From assembly GCA_944322575.1 (NCBI GenBank), contig CALUPK010000006.1, forward strand, positions 21,249 through 85,248: a stretch of 64,000 nucleotides of DNA, written 5' to 3'. Numbering within the stretch: the first letter of the stretch is position 1; every line of letters starts with the position of its first letter. The translations under genes were made by a program, and so were the position numbers. Below the pieces are notes generated by a model that did not search any database, was not told the origin of the DNA, and saw only the letters and a list, made by a program, of their open reading frames with translations. Source of the DNA: an uncultured Bacteroidales bacterium (GTDB lineage Bacteria > Bacteroidota > Bacteroidia > Bacteroidales > UBA932). Below, in pieces: positions 42,567-51,019 of this stretch.

Positions 42567-43531
42567 TGAAAAGATTTAGAATATCGGGACTGATACTTCT
42601 GCTATTTGTGTCTGTTTATGTTTCAGCCGCGGCTCCGGATACAGATTCGCTCATCAATGAAAAGGGTAAGTTTGACCACTGGCGGGTATACGAACTGGAG
42701 GAGTCCGGCATCATAGGAGGCAATATTAAGACTATTTACAAGCTCTCCGAGGGTGATACCCTCCGGGGTCAGGAACCCTGTCCTGTCCGTCAGGAGGATG
42801 TCTTCGCGCCATGTAACATCATGGCCAATGTAGTAGGTATCATAAAGGGCAGCAACTCGGTTTTCCCCGAACCCCGCGGCGACGGCTACTGCGCCCGTCT
42901 TTCGGTGATAATGGAGAAAGTGAGGGTGCTCGGGATGATCAATATGGAAGTGCTGGTTCAGGGGACCATCCTCTCAGGATATTTCCATGAGCCCATTCGC
43001 GACACAAAGGGCGCTTATTCCAAATTGGACTGCGGCATCCCTTTTACGGAACGCCCTTCGGCTGTACAGTACGACTATAAGGCGGAGGTCGGTCATCCGG
43101 TCATCCGTGCCACCGGTTTCTCGCCTAAGAAGGAAATGGAGGGAGAGGACTTTCCTTTCATTGCAGTGTTCCTTCAGCACAGGGAGGAGGATGAGAATGG
43201 CAGGGTCACGGCTTCGAGAGTGGGTACGGCTTACAAGAAATTCAGTGAGAATCAGAAAGAATGGAAGAACGGTGAGACGATACCTGTACGCTATGGGGAT
43301 ATAAGCGCCGAAGCGGATTTCATCCCCGAGATGGATCTTAAGAACGGAGATATCATCTACTACTGCCGCAACAGTAAGGGCAAGATAGTGCCCATTGAGG
43401 AAAATCTCTGGGCTTCTCCGGATGAAGAGCCCACTCATGTTATAATCTGGATATCCTCTTCAAACGGAGAGGCGTTCTACGGCGGGCTCGGCAACACGTT
43501 CTGGGTTGACAATTTCAAGTTTATCTATTGA
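42566..43531 (+). CDS. Secreted PCMD-like domain protein
   Basis: 321 residues with a signal peptide ending near residue 22 (SAAA). The body resembles the Bacteroidetes PCMD (putative carbohydrate metabolism) beta-sandwich: an opening GKFDHWRVYELEE, a middle with many short strands, and the closing ISSSNGEAFYGGLGNTFWVDNF. Such proteins may bind glycans or form part of surface complexes. It is followed 4 bases later by an Omp85-type barrel gene. Domain call is by resemblance and tentative. Confidence 0.65.
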   Translation: MKRFRISGLILLLFVSVYVSAAAPDTDSLINEKGKFDHWRVYELEESGIIGGNIKTIYKLSEGDTLRGQEPCPVRQEDVFAPCNIMANVVGIIKGSNSVFPEPRGDGYCARLSVIMEKVRVLGMINMEVLVQGTILSGYFHEPIRDTKGAYSKLDCGIPFTERPSAVQYDYKAEVGHPVIRATGFSPKKEMEGEDFPFIAVFLQHREEDENGRVTASRVGTAYKKFSENQKEWKNGETIPVRYGDISAEADFIPEMDLKNGDIIYYCRNSKGKIVPIEENLWASPDEEPTHVIIWISSSNGEAFYGGLGNTFWVDNFKFIY

Positions 43532-43535
43532 CAAC

Positions 43536-44687
43536 ATGCTCCGTGCGGTAGGATATATAGCCCTGTCGCTGGCGCTTTTTCTTCTGTTTCCGCCGAGGAC
43601 AGAGGCGCAGGTCTATGACTCGGCGTATATGGCGAAGGTGCGGGATACCGTGGAGAGATATTACCGCCTGCATCCCCGTCAGAAAGCGGACAAGGAAGAA
43701 CGCTCTTTCAGGGCGGTGCCTTTGTATGGAGTGATGTATACCGAGGAGACAAAGTTTACGGCAATGGGCGGATTTATGGGTGTTTACCGCACATCCCAAG
43801 ACTCCATTGTCCCCATGTCATCTGTAGGTGCGGTAGCGATGATATCCACCAATCTTTCCGGAGGGGGAGCGGTGACAGGCTCGTGGTATGCCCCTTTCGG
43901 CCGTTTCAAGATAGAGTACTCTGCCCGTTTCGTACACAGTCCCCGCCGTTTCTGGGGAACAGGCTTTGAGGCGGCCTCGGATCCCTCGGGTGCCGGCAGT
44001 CTGACGGCGAGGAGAGTGAGAGGGCGTGCGGATTTTCTCTACCGTCATGCCGGGACACTGCTGGCAGGAGCATTTGCCGGATATGAGTTCTATCATGCTG
44101 TGGAAATCTCTGCTCCTTCCGCTGCGGGGATGACTCCTGTGCGTACGCATTACCTGACAGCGGGAGTGAGGATAGACGTGGATACCAGAAACGATGTGAC
44201 GTCTCCGTCACGCGGGGTGTTTCTGAATGTGGAACAGAGTCTCAATATACCTGCGGGCGGTGCCGGAGGTCTGTTCGGAAGGACAGAAGTGACGGCGGAT
44301 TTCTTCTGCCCGGTGTGGAAGGGTGGGGTGATGGCCGTGGATGTCTACGGCAATATCAGTACGTCGGGTGCTCCGTGGACGATGTGGCCCGAGGCCGGGG
44401 GAGACGTACGTCTGCGCGGGTATTATCAGGGCCGCTACAGGGACCGGAATCTGCTTGCCGCTCAGGTAGAACTCAGACAGAAGGTGTACCGCGGGCACGG
44501 AGTGGCTGTATGGGGTGGTGCCGGATGGGTGTTTCCCTCGTTTGGGGGATTCGACATAAAAAATACCCTGCCCACGTACGGGGCAGGGTACCGTTTTTCG
44601 TTCTTGGGCATCGTACTGAGGCTCGATGTCGGTTTTGGCCTACCGGGTCAGTACGCTGTCATCGCCGGTCTCAGTCATTCTTTTTGA
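43536..44687 (+). CDS. BamA/Omp85-superfamily outer-membrane barrel without POTRA domains
   Basis: 383 residues. Signal peptide ends around residue 25 (TEAQ). After a short linker the sequence is alternating beta strands with Omp85 C-terminal features: TRNDVTSPSRGVFLNVEQS, GGDVRLRGYYQGRYRDRNLLAAQVELRQ (VRGY-like lid motif), GAGYRFSFLGIVLRLDVGFG and a final Phe. No POTRA repeats fit before the barrel. The last 100 codons contain a perfect terminator-like hairpin (44564-44590). ATG 43536 is preferred, as earlier starts would overlap the preceding gene. Its 3' end overlaps aspA by 17 bases. Confidence 0.8.
   Translation: MLRAVGYIALSLALFLLFPPRTEAQVYDSAYMAKVRDTVERYYRLHPRQKADKEERSFRAVPLYGVMYTEETKFTAMGGFMGVYRTSQDSIVPMSSVGAVAMISTNLSGGGAVTGSWYAPFGRFKIEYSARFVHSPRRFWGTGFEAASDPSGAGSLTARRVRGRADFLYRHAGTLLAGAFAGYEFYHAVEISAPSAAGMTPVRTHYLTAGVRIDVDTRNDVTSPSRGVFLNVEQSLNIPAGGAGGLFGRTEVTADFFCPVWKGGVMAVDVYGNISTSGAPWTMWPEAGGDVRLRGYYQGRYRDRNLLAAQVELRQKVYRGHGVAVWGGAGWVFPSFGGFDIKNTLPTYGAGYRFSFLGIVLRLDVGFGLPGQYAVIAGLSHSF
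44564..44590 (-). terminator. Terminator of aspA embedded in the Omp85-type gene
   Basis: TACCCTGCCC (44564-44573) pairs perfectly with GGGCAGGGTA (44581-44590) around a 7-base loop. On the minus strand the stem is followed at once by TTTTTTAT, a strong intrinsic terminator about 80 bases past the aspA stop. On the plus strand TTTTT follows after 3 bases, but translation would hide it. Confidence 0.8.
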
Positions 44688-46116
44688 TGTCGGCAATCAT
44701 GCTCGGGTGAATCATGTTCTTAGGGTTCAGAATCACGTCAAGCTGTTTTTTGGTCAGCAGGTTGCGCTCTAAGACAAGGTCGTATACGCTCTTTCCTGAC
44801 TCGAGGGCCTCCTTCGCGATCTCAGTGCAGTTGGAGTAGCCGATGTAGGGCTTGAGAGCTGTGACGATACCGATGCTGTGCTTAACCTGCTCCTCGCAGT
44901 GCTTCTTGTTGGCCTGGATGCCCTCGATGCACTCTATGCGCAGGGTGTCGAATGCGCGTGTCATCCAGGTTGCGGACTCTACGAGCGACTCTACCATGAC
45001 GGGTTCCATCACGTTGAGCTCAAGCTGTGCGGCCTCGGATGCCATAGTGACGGCAAAGTCGTTTCCGATGACCTTGAAGCAGATCTGATTGACCACTTCT
45101 GGAATGACGGGGTTGACCTTTCCGGGCATGATGGACGAGCCGGGCTGTTTGGGAGGCAGCTTGATCTCCTCGATACCTGTGCGGGGACCGGAGGACATCA
45201 GGCGCAGGTCGTTGCATATCTTCGAGAGGCGGATGGCGATGGACTTCAGGGCCGAGGAGTATGCCACCAGACAGGATGTGTCGTGGGTGGCTTCGATCAG
45301 GTTCCTCGAGAGCTTGATGTCTAAGCCGGAAATCTCGCGGAGGTACTCCGTGCAGTACTTGGCGTAGTTGGGCTCGGCGGTGATGCCGGTACCGATGGCT
45401 GTGGCTCCCATGTTGTTGTAGAGGAACTCGTCGGCGGCTTTCTGGAGGCGTGCGGACTCATGTCTCATGGCGTCGGCAAAGGCTCCGAAGGACTGGCCGA
45501 GAGTCATGGGCACTGCATCCTGAAGCTGGGTACGGCCCATCTTGATGATGTTGGCGAACTCCTTCTTCTTGTCGTCAAAGGCCTTGATCAGGTCCTTGAG
45601 GGCTGCCTGTACCTTTACGTTGATGTAGTAGAGTCCGAGATGCATGGCGCTGGGATAGGCGTCGTTGGTGGACTGGGCCATGTTGATGTGGTCGTTGGGG
45701 TGGCAGTACTGATACTCGCCGCGCTGGTGACCCATGAGCTCGAGGGCGCGGTTGGCGATGACCTCATTGGCATTCATGTTCATGCTGGTGCCGGCGCCGC
45801 CCTGCATCATGTCGATGGGGAAGTATTCAAGATGCTTTCCGTCGATGAGTTCCTGGCATGCCTCCACTACGGCATCCTTGACCTGGTCTGTGACGAGGCC
45901 GAGCTTGTGGTTGGCCTTGATGGCGGCCATCTTGACGATACCGAATGCCTTGATGAACTCAGGGTAGTCGCAGAGATGGTAGTTGCTGATATTGAAGTTC
46001 TCAATACACCTGAGGGTCTGGATTCCGAAGAGGGCTTCTACGGGAACTTCCTTGTAGCCTAAAAGATCATGTTCAGTGCGGGTCTTGCCCGAAACAGGAA
46101 ATTTGTACTGTATCAT
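44671..46116 (-). CDS. aspA: Aspartate ammonia-lyase
   Basis: 481 residues with aspartase features: EHDLLGYKEVPVEALFGIQT at the start, QGGAGTSMNMNANEVIANRA, MAQSTNDAYPSAMHLGL, the GRTQLQDAVPMTLGQ block and the superfamily signature GSSIMPGKVNPVIPEV. It reversibly deaminates aspartate to fumarate, a usual route into fumarate respiration in Bacteroidetes. It lies 17 bases after trkA on the same strand and ends in the terminator inside the neighbouring gene. Purely by motif it is aspartase rather than fumarase. Confidence 0.95.
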   Translation of the reverse strand: MIQYKFPVSGKTRTEHDLLGYKEVPVEALFGIQTLRCIENFNISNYHLCDYPEFIKAFGIVKMAAIKANHKLGLVTDQVKDAVVEACQELIDGKHLEYFPIDMMQGGAGTSMNMNANEVIANRALELMGHQRGEYQYCHPNDHINMAQSTNDAYPSAMHLGLYYINVKVQAALKDLIKAFDDKKKEFANIIKMGRTQLQDAVPMTLGQSFGAFADAMRHESARLQKAADEFLYNNMGATAIGTGITAEPNYAKYCTEYLREISGLDIKLSRNLIEATHDTSCLVAYSSALKSIAIRLSKICNDLRLMSSGPRTGIEEIKLPPKQPGSSIMPGKVNPVIPEVVNQICFKVIGNDFAVTMASEAAQLELNVMEPVMVESLVESATWMTRAFDTLRIECIEGIQANKKHCEEQVKHSIGIVTALKPYIGYSNCTEIAKEALESGKSVYDLVLERNLLTKKQLDVILNPKNMIHPSMIADIKKND

Positions 46117-46133
46117 GTTTATAAGTTTAAAAT

Positions 46134-47480
46134 TTATAAAAAGAATTTGTCTACTTTGTCCACGGCGTCCGGATTGGCGAAGACTACCACCTGGTCGTAC
46201 GGCCGGATGGTACTCTCGCTGTCGGCGATAAAGCTCTCGTTACCCCTGACGAAGCCTCCGATGATGGCTTCTTCGGGGAAGCCCAAGTCCTTGAGCTTGC
46301 CTGTGGTTATCTTGCTGTTGGTATTTACTATGAATTCGAGGACCACTGCGTCGGTTCCGTTGAGAACCTTGATAGAGCGGACCTTGTTGGAGAGTGTAAA
46401 GCGGAAGATCTTGCCGGCAGTGATAAGCTTTTTATTGATGACTGAGTCCACGCCCATCTCCTCCGCCAGCTTGATGTACTCAAAATTCTCCACCTCCGCT
46501 ATGACTTTGGGAATACCCATCCTTTTGGCCACTACGCATGAAAGGATATTTGTCTCCGAGCTGCTGGTGACAGCTACGAATGCCTCCATGTCCCGGATGC
46601 CCTCCTGAATAAGAAGGTCCGAGTTGCGTCCGTCGCCGTTGATGACCAGTGTCTTGTCGAGTGTTTCGGAAAGATGTCCGCATTTCTCCGGTTTCAGTTC
46701 TATGAGCCGGATATTCTCTGCCTGCTTCTCCATGGACCGGGCCACCATCTCGCCGATGCGTCCGCCTCCGATGATCATCAGATTGCGGATGGCCACCTTG
46801 GACTTGCCTGAAAGCGACAGAGCCTGCTCCATACCTTCTTTTTTGGATACGAGATAGACCACATCCCCTAATTTGAATCGGGTCGCGCTTTTGGGAATGA
46901 TGGTCTTACTGTCCCTGGATATGGCCACGCATCGGAACATGTTCTGGGTCCTTTCACGGAGCTCAGCTACTGTCCTGTCCACCATGGGAGAACACTCCTC
47001 GAGCTTGTAGACGATGAGCTGAAGCTTCCCGTGGGAGTAACTCATGAACTCCGATGCGGTATTCTGCTTCAGTAAGTTGACTATCTCGGTCGCGGCTATC
47101 TTCTCCGGGTAGAAAAGAGAGTCGATACCGAGGTCTGTGAAGAGTATGCGGTTGTCATTTTTCTGATACTCCTCGTTGTTGATTCGGGCCGTAACTTTCT
47201 TGGCCCCGAGCTTTTTAGCCAAGGCCGCAGATACGATATTGACATCCTGGAGGGTGTCGGGATTGACTGCTATGAACAGGTCGGCCTCACGTGTGCCGGC
47301 CTTGACGAGAGTGTCGATGGATGTGGGATGACCCTCCACCGTCACTATGTCGGACTCGCTGCTCAGCTTGTCGAGGTTCTCTTCATCCGGGCTTATGACA
47401 GTGATTTCATGGTATTCCATGCTCAGCATCTTGGCCAGATGGCTTCCTATCTCTCCTGCTCCGGCTATTACGATCTTCAT
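46134..47480 (-). CDS. trkA: Trk potassium uptake regulator TrkA
   Basis: 448 residues made of two tandem RCK units. The first NAD-binding loop is IVIAGAGEIGSHLAKML, the second LMIIGGGRIGEMVARSM near residue 235, and each is followed by a TrkA-C domain. It gates a TrkH-type potassium channel; no trkH is in view upstream or downstream, which is unusual since the pair is often adjacent. It sits in a minus-strand set behind small envelope genes and ahead of aspA. Confidence 0.94.
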   Translation of the reverse strand: MKIVIAGAGEIGSHLAKMLSMEYHEITVISPDEENLDKLSSESDIVTVEGHPTSIDTLVKAGTREADLFIAVNPDTLQDVNIVSAALAKKLGAKKVTARINNEEYQKNDNRILFTDLGIDSLFYPEKIAATEIVNLLKQNTASEFMSYSHGKLQLIVYKLEECSPMVDRTVAELRERTQNMFRCVAISRDSKTIIPKSATRFKLGDVVYLVSKKEGMEQALSLSGKSKVAIRNLMIIGGGRIGEMVARSMEKQAENIRLIELKPEKCGHLSETLDKTLVINGDGRNSDLLIQEGIRDMEAFVAVTSSSETNILSCVVAKRMGIPKVIAEVENFEYIKLAEEMGVDSVINKKLITAGKIFRFTLSNKVRSIKVLNGTDAVVLEFIVNTNSKITTGKLKDLGFPEEAIIGGFVRGNESFIADSESTIRPYDQVVVFANPDAVDKVDKFFL

Positions 47481-47494
47481 AAAAGTGCTTCCAG

Positions 47495-47764
47495 TCAGTC
47501 TCTGTTCCTTCTCGCTCTTACTAAGTTCCGGATAAAGTCAACGCTCCGGTAGAGGAAATTGAAAGAAGGACTGTGCGAGGCGATAGCCCTGCAGCCCATG
47601 TCCAAAAGATTTGAGGGAGAGATGAATTCCCACACACAGCGCAGCTTGTACATCACCATTATCTCCTGATGGTCGATGCGCGATGACAGGAGCCTGCGGT
47701 GGTACTGCAGCTCCTGAAGGTTCCGTATGCTGCGGTAGTCGGATGTCCTATTTTCGTTTTCCAT
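47495..47764 (-). CDS. Hypothetical protein (about 89 aa)
   Basis: A short basic protein starting MENENRTSDYRSIRNL with later SRIDHQEIMVMYKLRC and a basic tail LVRARRNRD. No motif recognised and no membrane span. It overlaps the end of the holin-X gene by 17 bases with the ATG chosen (47764); ATG 47779 is also possible. Position in a tight operon (14 bases before trkA) and sustained frame support it being real. Confidence 0.65.
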   Translation of the reverse strand: MENENRTSDYRSIRNLQELQYHRRLLSSRIDHQEIMVMYKLRCVWEFISPSNLLDMGCRAIASHSPSFNFLYRSVDFIRNLVRARRNRD

Positions 47765-48128
47765 TCTTTCTGTCATCAAAAAACATTTTTAAGAACATTC
47801 TGAGCGGGCTGTTGATGAGGAATCTGTCCTTGAAAAGGCACAGTACCAGTATGGTGAGCGCAAAAAGTCCTGCGGTGATGAGAAGTCCCGCCGTCCTGTT
47901 GCCGACGAGTACGGTGAACCAGGAGGCGAGCGCGGCCGCTACTATGCCGAGGACCACGCCGACGAGAATAAACAGCAGGAAGAAGAAAATAATCCTGCTG
48001 AATATCTTGGCGAGGTTCTCAGCCAGAGCTAACTTTATCTCATCAATACGCAGGTCTACGTAGCACTTGATGGAGGAAAAGAGATCTCCGAGCGGATTGC
48101 TGTTGTTCGGGTTCTGGCTGTCCATCAC
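47748..48128 (-). CDS. Holin-X / phage-holin-family membrane protein
   Basis: 126 residues: an amphipathic N-terminal helix (LGDLFSSIKCYVDLRIDEIKLA) followed by two strong membrane spans (about residues 48-78 and 84-108). This is the Actinobacterial Holin-X (DUF1469) pattern. These small membrane proteins are ordinary chromosomal genes, usually beside a YtxH protein as here; there is no prophage context. Starts 6 bases after the ytxH gene ends. Confidence 0.87.
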   Translation of the reverse strand: MMDSQNPNNSNPLGDLFSSIKCYVDLRIDEIKLALAENLAKIFSRIIFFFLLFILVGVVLGIVAAALASWFTVLVGNRTAGLLITAGLFALTILVLCLFKDRFLINSPLRMFLKMFFDDRKNGKRK

Positions 48129-48134
48129 GGGGTC

Positions 48135-48371
48135 TTATTCGGAAATAATCTCTTCAGCTGCCTTGGCTTTGGCGGAAGTATAGGCGTCTGCGGCTGCCTT
48201 GGCGCGGGTTTCGAGGCTGTTGATTTTGTCTTTCAGACCCTGATACTCCTTGTCAAAAGTATCTTTGATCTTCTTGCGGGTCTCTTCTCCGGACTCGGGG
48301 GCGAAGAGAATGGCGACGGCGGCTCCTACGAGCATTCCGCCGAGGAATGTGAATAAATTGTCCGTTTTCAT
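48135..48371 (-). CDS. YtxH-domain small membrane protein
   Basis: 78 residues from MKTDNLFTFLGGMLVGAAV: one membrane span with the YtxH glycine pattern and LFAPESGEETRKKIKD, then a helical Lys/Ala/Glu-rich tail ending in EIISE. Family members are envelope-associated and often stress-linked. First gene of a minus-strand operon; the -7 box TAACTTTG (48402-48395) lies 23 bases upstream. Longer upstream extensions of the frame would cross that promoter. Confidence 0.9.
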   Translation of the reverse strand: MKTDNLFTFLGGMLVGAAVAILFAPESGEETRKKIKDTFDKEYQGLKDKINSLETRAKAAADAYTSAKAKAAEEIISE

Positions 48372-48394
48372 ATCTTTAGTGTTTTGAATAAATA

Positions 48395-48402
48395 CAAAGT
48401 TA
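48395..48402 (-). promoter_or_regulatory. -7 box for the ytxH-holinX-trkA-aspA operon
   Basis: Minus-strand TAACTTTG, exact consensus, 23 bases before the ytxH ATG. It lies 12 bases from the divergent -7 box at 48414. No clear -33 box. Confidence 0.45.
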
Positions 48403-48413
48403 CAAATTAATTC

Positions 48414-48421
48414 TATATTTG
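48414..48421 (+). promoter_or_regulatory. -7 box for the C11 protease gene
   Basis: TATATTTG, exact consensus, 32 bases before ATG 48454. The nearest upstream TTTG is at a spacing of 27 and is not a convincing -33 element. Confidence 0.45.
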
Positions 48422-48453
48422 TCCCCGATTTGCGAAAAAGAATTAGAAAAAGG

Positions 48454-49665
48454 ATGAAAGGCTGTAAAAAAACTATATGCGTTCTGACCCTTTGCCTTGC
48501 AGCTCTCGCGGCAGTCTCCTGCAGGATAGGCGTAGAGGACGGCCCTGATATGAAGATAGGCAGTACGCTGCTTGTGTATATGGCGGCTGACAACAACCTC
48601 GCTTCCAATGCGCGGGCGGATATCGAGGAGATGATGAAGGGGGACGTTCCATATTATTTCAACGAAGGTGAGGGAGATGTCCTTCTCGTGTATGCCGATA
48701 TAAGCGGTGAGGCTCCCCGGCTGATACGTATCAGCAAAGACAGTTACGGTGCAGTCAATCAGGAGGTACTGATGGAGTATGAGGAACAGAACTCTTTGAG
48801 TGATACTGTGATGCGCTCTGTCCTCTCTTATGCTGCGGAACTTTTTCCTTCTGAAAACAACGGTCTGGTGCTGTGGTCCCACGGTACTGGCTGGCTGCCG
48901 GAAGGGTATTACAGCAAGCCTTACTCTGTCTCTGCCGGAGGGCAGGCAGTGCCCGTGCAGGTGATGGAAGATCCGTATGCTGCCTTTGTGAAGAGTTTCG
49001 GAAGCAGTCCTGACGGGGAGATGGATATAAAAGATCTGGCGGAGGCTCTGCCACTGCGCTACTCCTATATAGTGATGGACGCATGTCTGATGGGCGGTGT
49101 GGAAGTGGCCTACGAACTGAAGGACAGATGCAGATATTTTGTTGGGTCGGCTGCTGAGATACTGGCGCAGGGTTTTCCCTATGACAAGGTCTTGGGATGC
49201 CTGTTGGACGGAAGTCTGGATTCTCTCAAGATGGCCTGTCGTCATTTTTATGACAGCTATGCCGATCAGGGCGCCACAATATCTGTGGTGGATACCTATG
49301 CCCTGAATTCCTTAGCAGAGGCCTGCGTCGACATTTTCCTCTCTACGAGACCGGCTGTCTCTTCCTTGAATATGTCTATGCTCCAGAGATATTACAGACT
49401 CAATAAACACTGGTTCTACGACCTGGAGGACTTTGTGTGCAATCTGTCACCGTCAGAGGAGATGCTCGACAGGTTCCGGAGCGCCATGGCCCGGACTGTC
49501 GTGTACAGGCTCGCTACGGAGAATTTCATTATTGGCGCGACTAATTGCTTCCCTATAAAAACATTTTCGGGACTGAGCACCTATGTGCCCAATCCCGAAA
49601 ATTCAGTCTTGGAAGAGTATTACAAGACCCTCGCCTGGAACAGGGCGGTGATGCTGGTCGAGTAA
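48454..49665 (+). CDS. Clostripain-type (C11) cysteine protease lipoprotein
   Basis: 403 residues. Signal with lipobox AVSC (Cys about residue 23). The C11/CD-clan catalytic dyad is visible: His in VLWSHGTGW (about residue 143) and Cys in VMDACLMGGVEV (about residue 211), with the following GSAAEI strand. The C-terminus ends shortly after a LSTYVPNPEN segment. It is probably an exported lipoprotein protease, as with fragipain-like enzymes of Bacteroides, which are also C11. ATG 48454 starts the signal sequence directly; an earlier ATG at 48430 would add a basic extension. Confidence 0.87.
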   Translation: MKGCKKTICVLTLCLAALAAVSCRIGVEDGPDMKIGSTLLVYMAADNNLASNARADIEEMMKGDVPYYFNEGEGDVLLVYADISGEAPRLIRISKDSYGAVNQEVLMEYEEQNSLSDTVMRSVLSYAAELFPSENNGLVLWSHGTGWLPEGYYSKPYSVSAGGQAVPVQVMEDPYAAFVKSFGSSPDGEMDIKDLAEALPLRYSYIVMDACLMGGVEVAYELKDRCRYFVGSAAEILAQGFPYDKVLGCLLDGSLDSLKMACRHFYDSYADQGATISVVDTYALNSLAEACVDIFLSTRPAVSSLNMSMLQRYYRLNKHWFYDLEDFVCNLSPSEEMLDRFRSAMARTVVYRLATENFIIGATNCFPIKTFSGLSTYVPNPENSVLEEYYKTLAWNRAVMLVE

Positions 49666-49675
49666 TACACTGGCA

Positions 49676-50236
49676 TTACTTCTTCTCTCCGAAGAATCTC
49701 TTGTACAGACCCTCAAAGGCCTGGCCGTGACGCGCCTCGTCCTTGCACATCTCGTGCACGGTGTCGTGGATGGCGTCGAGGTTGAGCTGCTTAGCCTTGG
49801 TGGCGATGCGCTTCTTGTCGGCGCAGGCGTCGGCCTCGGCGTGCATTCTCTTCTCGAGGTTGGTCTTGGTGTCCCATACCACCTCTCCGAGAAGCTCTGC
49901 GAACTTAGCTGCGTGGTCTGCCTCCTCGTAGGCGATACGGCGGTAAGCCTCGGCAATCTCGGGATATCCCTCCCTGTCGGCCTGGCGGCTCATTGCGATG
50001 TACATACCTACTTCAGAGCATTCGCCTGCGAAGTGTGTCTGCAGGCCTTCCCATATTTCCTGGTCGCAGCCTTTAGCCACTCCGAGGGTGTGACCGTCGG
50101 CCCATGAAATCTCATTGGCGTCTTCCTTAATCTCTACAAACTTGCTTGCGGGGGCTTTGCAGAGGGGGCATTTCTCAGGAGGGTTGTCTCCTGTGTGCAC
50201 ATAACCGCATACGGTGCATCTCCATTTCTTTTCCAT
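49676..50236 (-). CDS. Reverse rubrerythrin (rubredoxin domain first)
   Basis: 186 residues. The N-terminal rubredoxin-type iron site has [20 protein letters not shown] (two CxxC), followed by a di-iron ferritin-like domain with [26 protein letters not shown] and [11 protein letters not shown]. The order rubredoxin then di-iron is the reverse of classic rubrerythrin. It should reduce hydrogen peroxide in the cytoplasm, fitting an anaerobe. Single gene, 10 bases from the C11 gene stop. Confidence 0.94.
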   Translation of the reverse strand: MEKKWRCTVCGYVHTGDNPPEKCPLCKAPASKFVEIKEDANEISWADGHTLGVAKGCDQEIWEGLQTHFAGECSEVGMYIAMSRQADREGYPEIAEAYRRIAYEEADHAAKFAELLGEVVWDTKTNLEKRMHAEADACADKKRIATKAKQLNLDAIHDTVHEMCKDEARHGQAFEGLYKRFFGEKK

Positions 50237-50285
50237 AAAATGTGATACTAAATGTTGTTAATTCGTCCGTGCAAGATACAAATTT

Positions 50286-50316
50286 TTTGCCAAAAATGAA
50301 AATTTGGCTACTTTTG
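50286..50316 (+). promoter_or_regulatory. Promoter of rplY-pth
   Basis: TTTG (50286-50289), 19-base spacer, TACTTTTG (50309-50316): a full consensus promoter. Start of transcription near 50322, leaving a leader of about 75 nt before rplY. Confidence 0.72.
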
Positions 50317-50324
50317 CAGCCCCT

Positions 50325-50370
50325 AAAAGCCATGAGGCTTTTGGTGCAATGGGGTCCGGAAAGCCCGGAC
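50325..50370 (+). promoter_or_regulatory. Two-hairpin leader before rplY
   Basis: AAAAGCC (50325-50331), loop ATGA, GGCTTTT (50336-50342) forms a perfect 7-bp hairpin at the mRNA 5' end; GTCCGG (50354-50359), 5-base loop, CCGGAC (50365-50370) forms a second. L25 binds 5S rRNA, so autogenous control is plausible but unproven. A 13-codon ORF (50332-50373) spans both hairpins. Confidence 0.55.
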
Positions 50371-50396
50371 TGAGTAACACATTTTAAACCAATATC

Positions 50397-51008
50397 ATGA
50401 AACACATTACATTACACGGCACAGCAAGGACTAAGGGCCGCAAGTCGCTCACCAAGAGCATCCGCAGAGAGGGTCAGGTACCCTGCAATCTCTACGGCAA
50501 CGGAATCGAGAACGTTCTCTTCTCAGTAGACTCAAGGGACCTCAAGGCTCTTACCCACACCCCCAACAGCTACATCGTGGACCTCGACATAGACGGCAAG
50601 AACTATCTCGCCATCCTGCACGAGCTTCAGTTCCACCCTGTTACTGACAACACCATCCACGCTGACTTCTTAGCCATCTCGGCTGACAAGCCCGTGACCA
50701 TCAACGTGCCTCTGAACATCTTCGGTAACTGCGCCGGAGTGAAGGCCGGCGGTAAGCTCCTCATCGAGGCCCGCAAGCTCAGGGTATGCGGTCTGCCCGA
50801 CCAGATACCCGATGTACTCGACATCGACATCACCAACCTCAAGCTCGGCAAGCAGATTGTGGCCGGAGACCTCTCTTACGAGGGCATCAAGATTGTAAGC
50901 CCCAAGACTACAGGTGTCTGCACAGTTAAGCACACCCGTGCCGCCATGGCTGGTGCAGCTGAGGAGGAGGCACCCGCAGAGGAGGCAGCAGCACCCGCAG
51001 CTGAGTAA
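50397..51008 (+). CDS. rplY: 50S ribosomal protein L25 (general stress protein Ctc type)
   Basis: 203 residues: an N-terminal L25 domain (RTKGRKSLTKSIRREGQVPC, YGNGIENVLFS) that binds 5S rRNA, a C-terminal TL5/Ctc beta domain (PVTINVPLNIFGNCAGVKAGG, LRVCGLPDQIPDVLDIDITNL) and an Ala/Glu-rich tail typical of Bacteroidetes. Its leader has two hairpins and a consensus promoter. It is followed 11 bases later by pth, a common pairing. Confidence 0.96.
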   Translation: MKHITLHGTARTKGRKSLTKSIRREGQVPCNLYGNGIENVLFSVDSRDLKALTHTPNSYIVDLDIDGKNYLAILHELQFHPVTDNTIHADFLAISADKPVTINVPLNIFGNCAGVKAGGKLLIEARKLRVCGLPDQIPDVLDIDITNLKLGKQIVAGDLSYEGIKIVSPKTTGVCTVKHTRAAMAGAAEEEAPAEEAAAPAAE

Positions 51009-51019
51009 TCGTCCCGCTC

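Noticed and set aside
47748-48128. Prophage remnant suggested by the holin-family protein
   Set aside because: Holin-X proteins beside YtxH are ordinary chromosomal envelope genes, and no other phage gene is present.
50332-50373. Attenuator leader peptide before rplY
   Set aside because: The 13-codon ORF has no enrichment for one amino acid and is fully explained by the two hairpins; kept only as part of the leader description.
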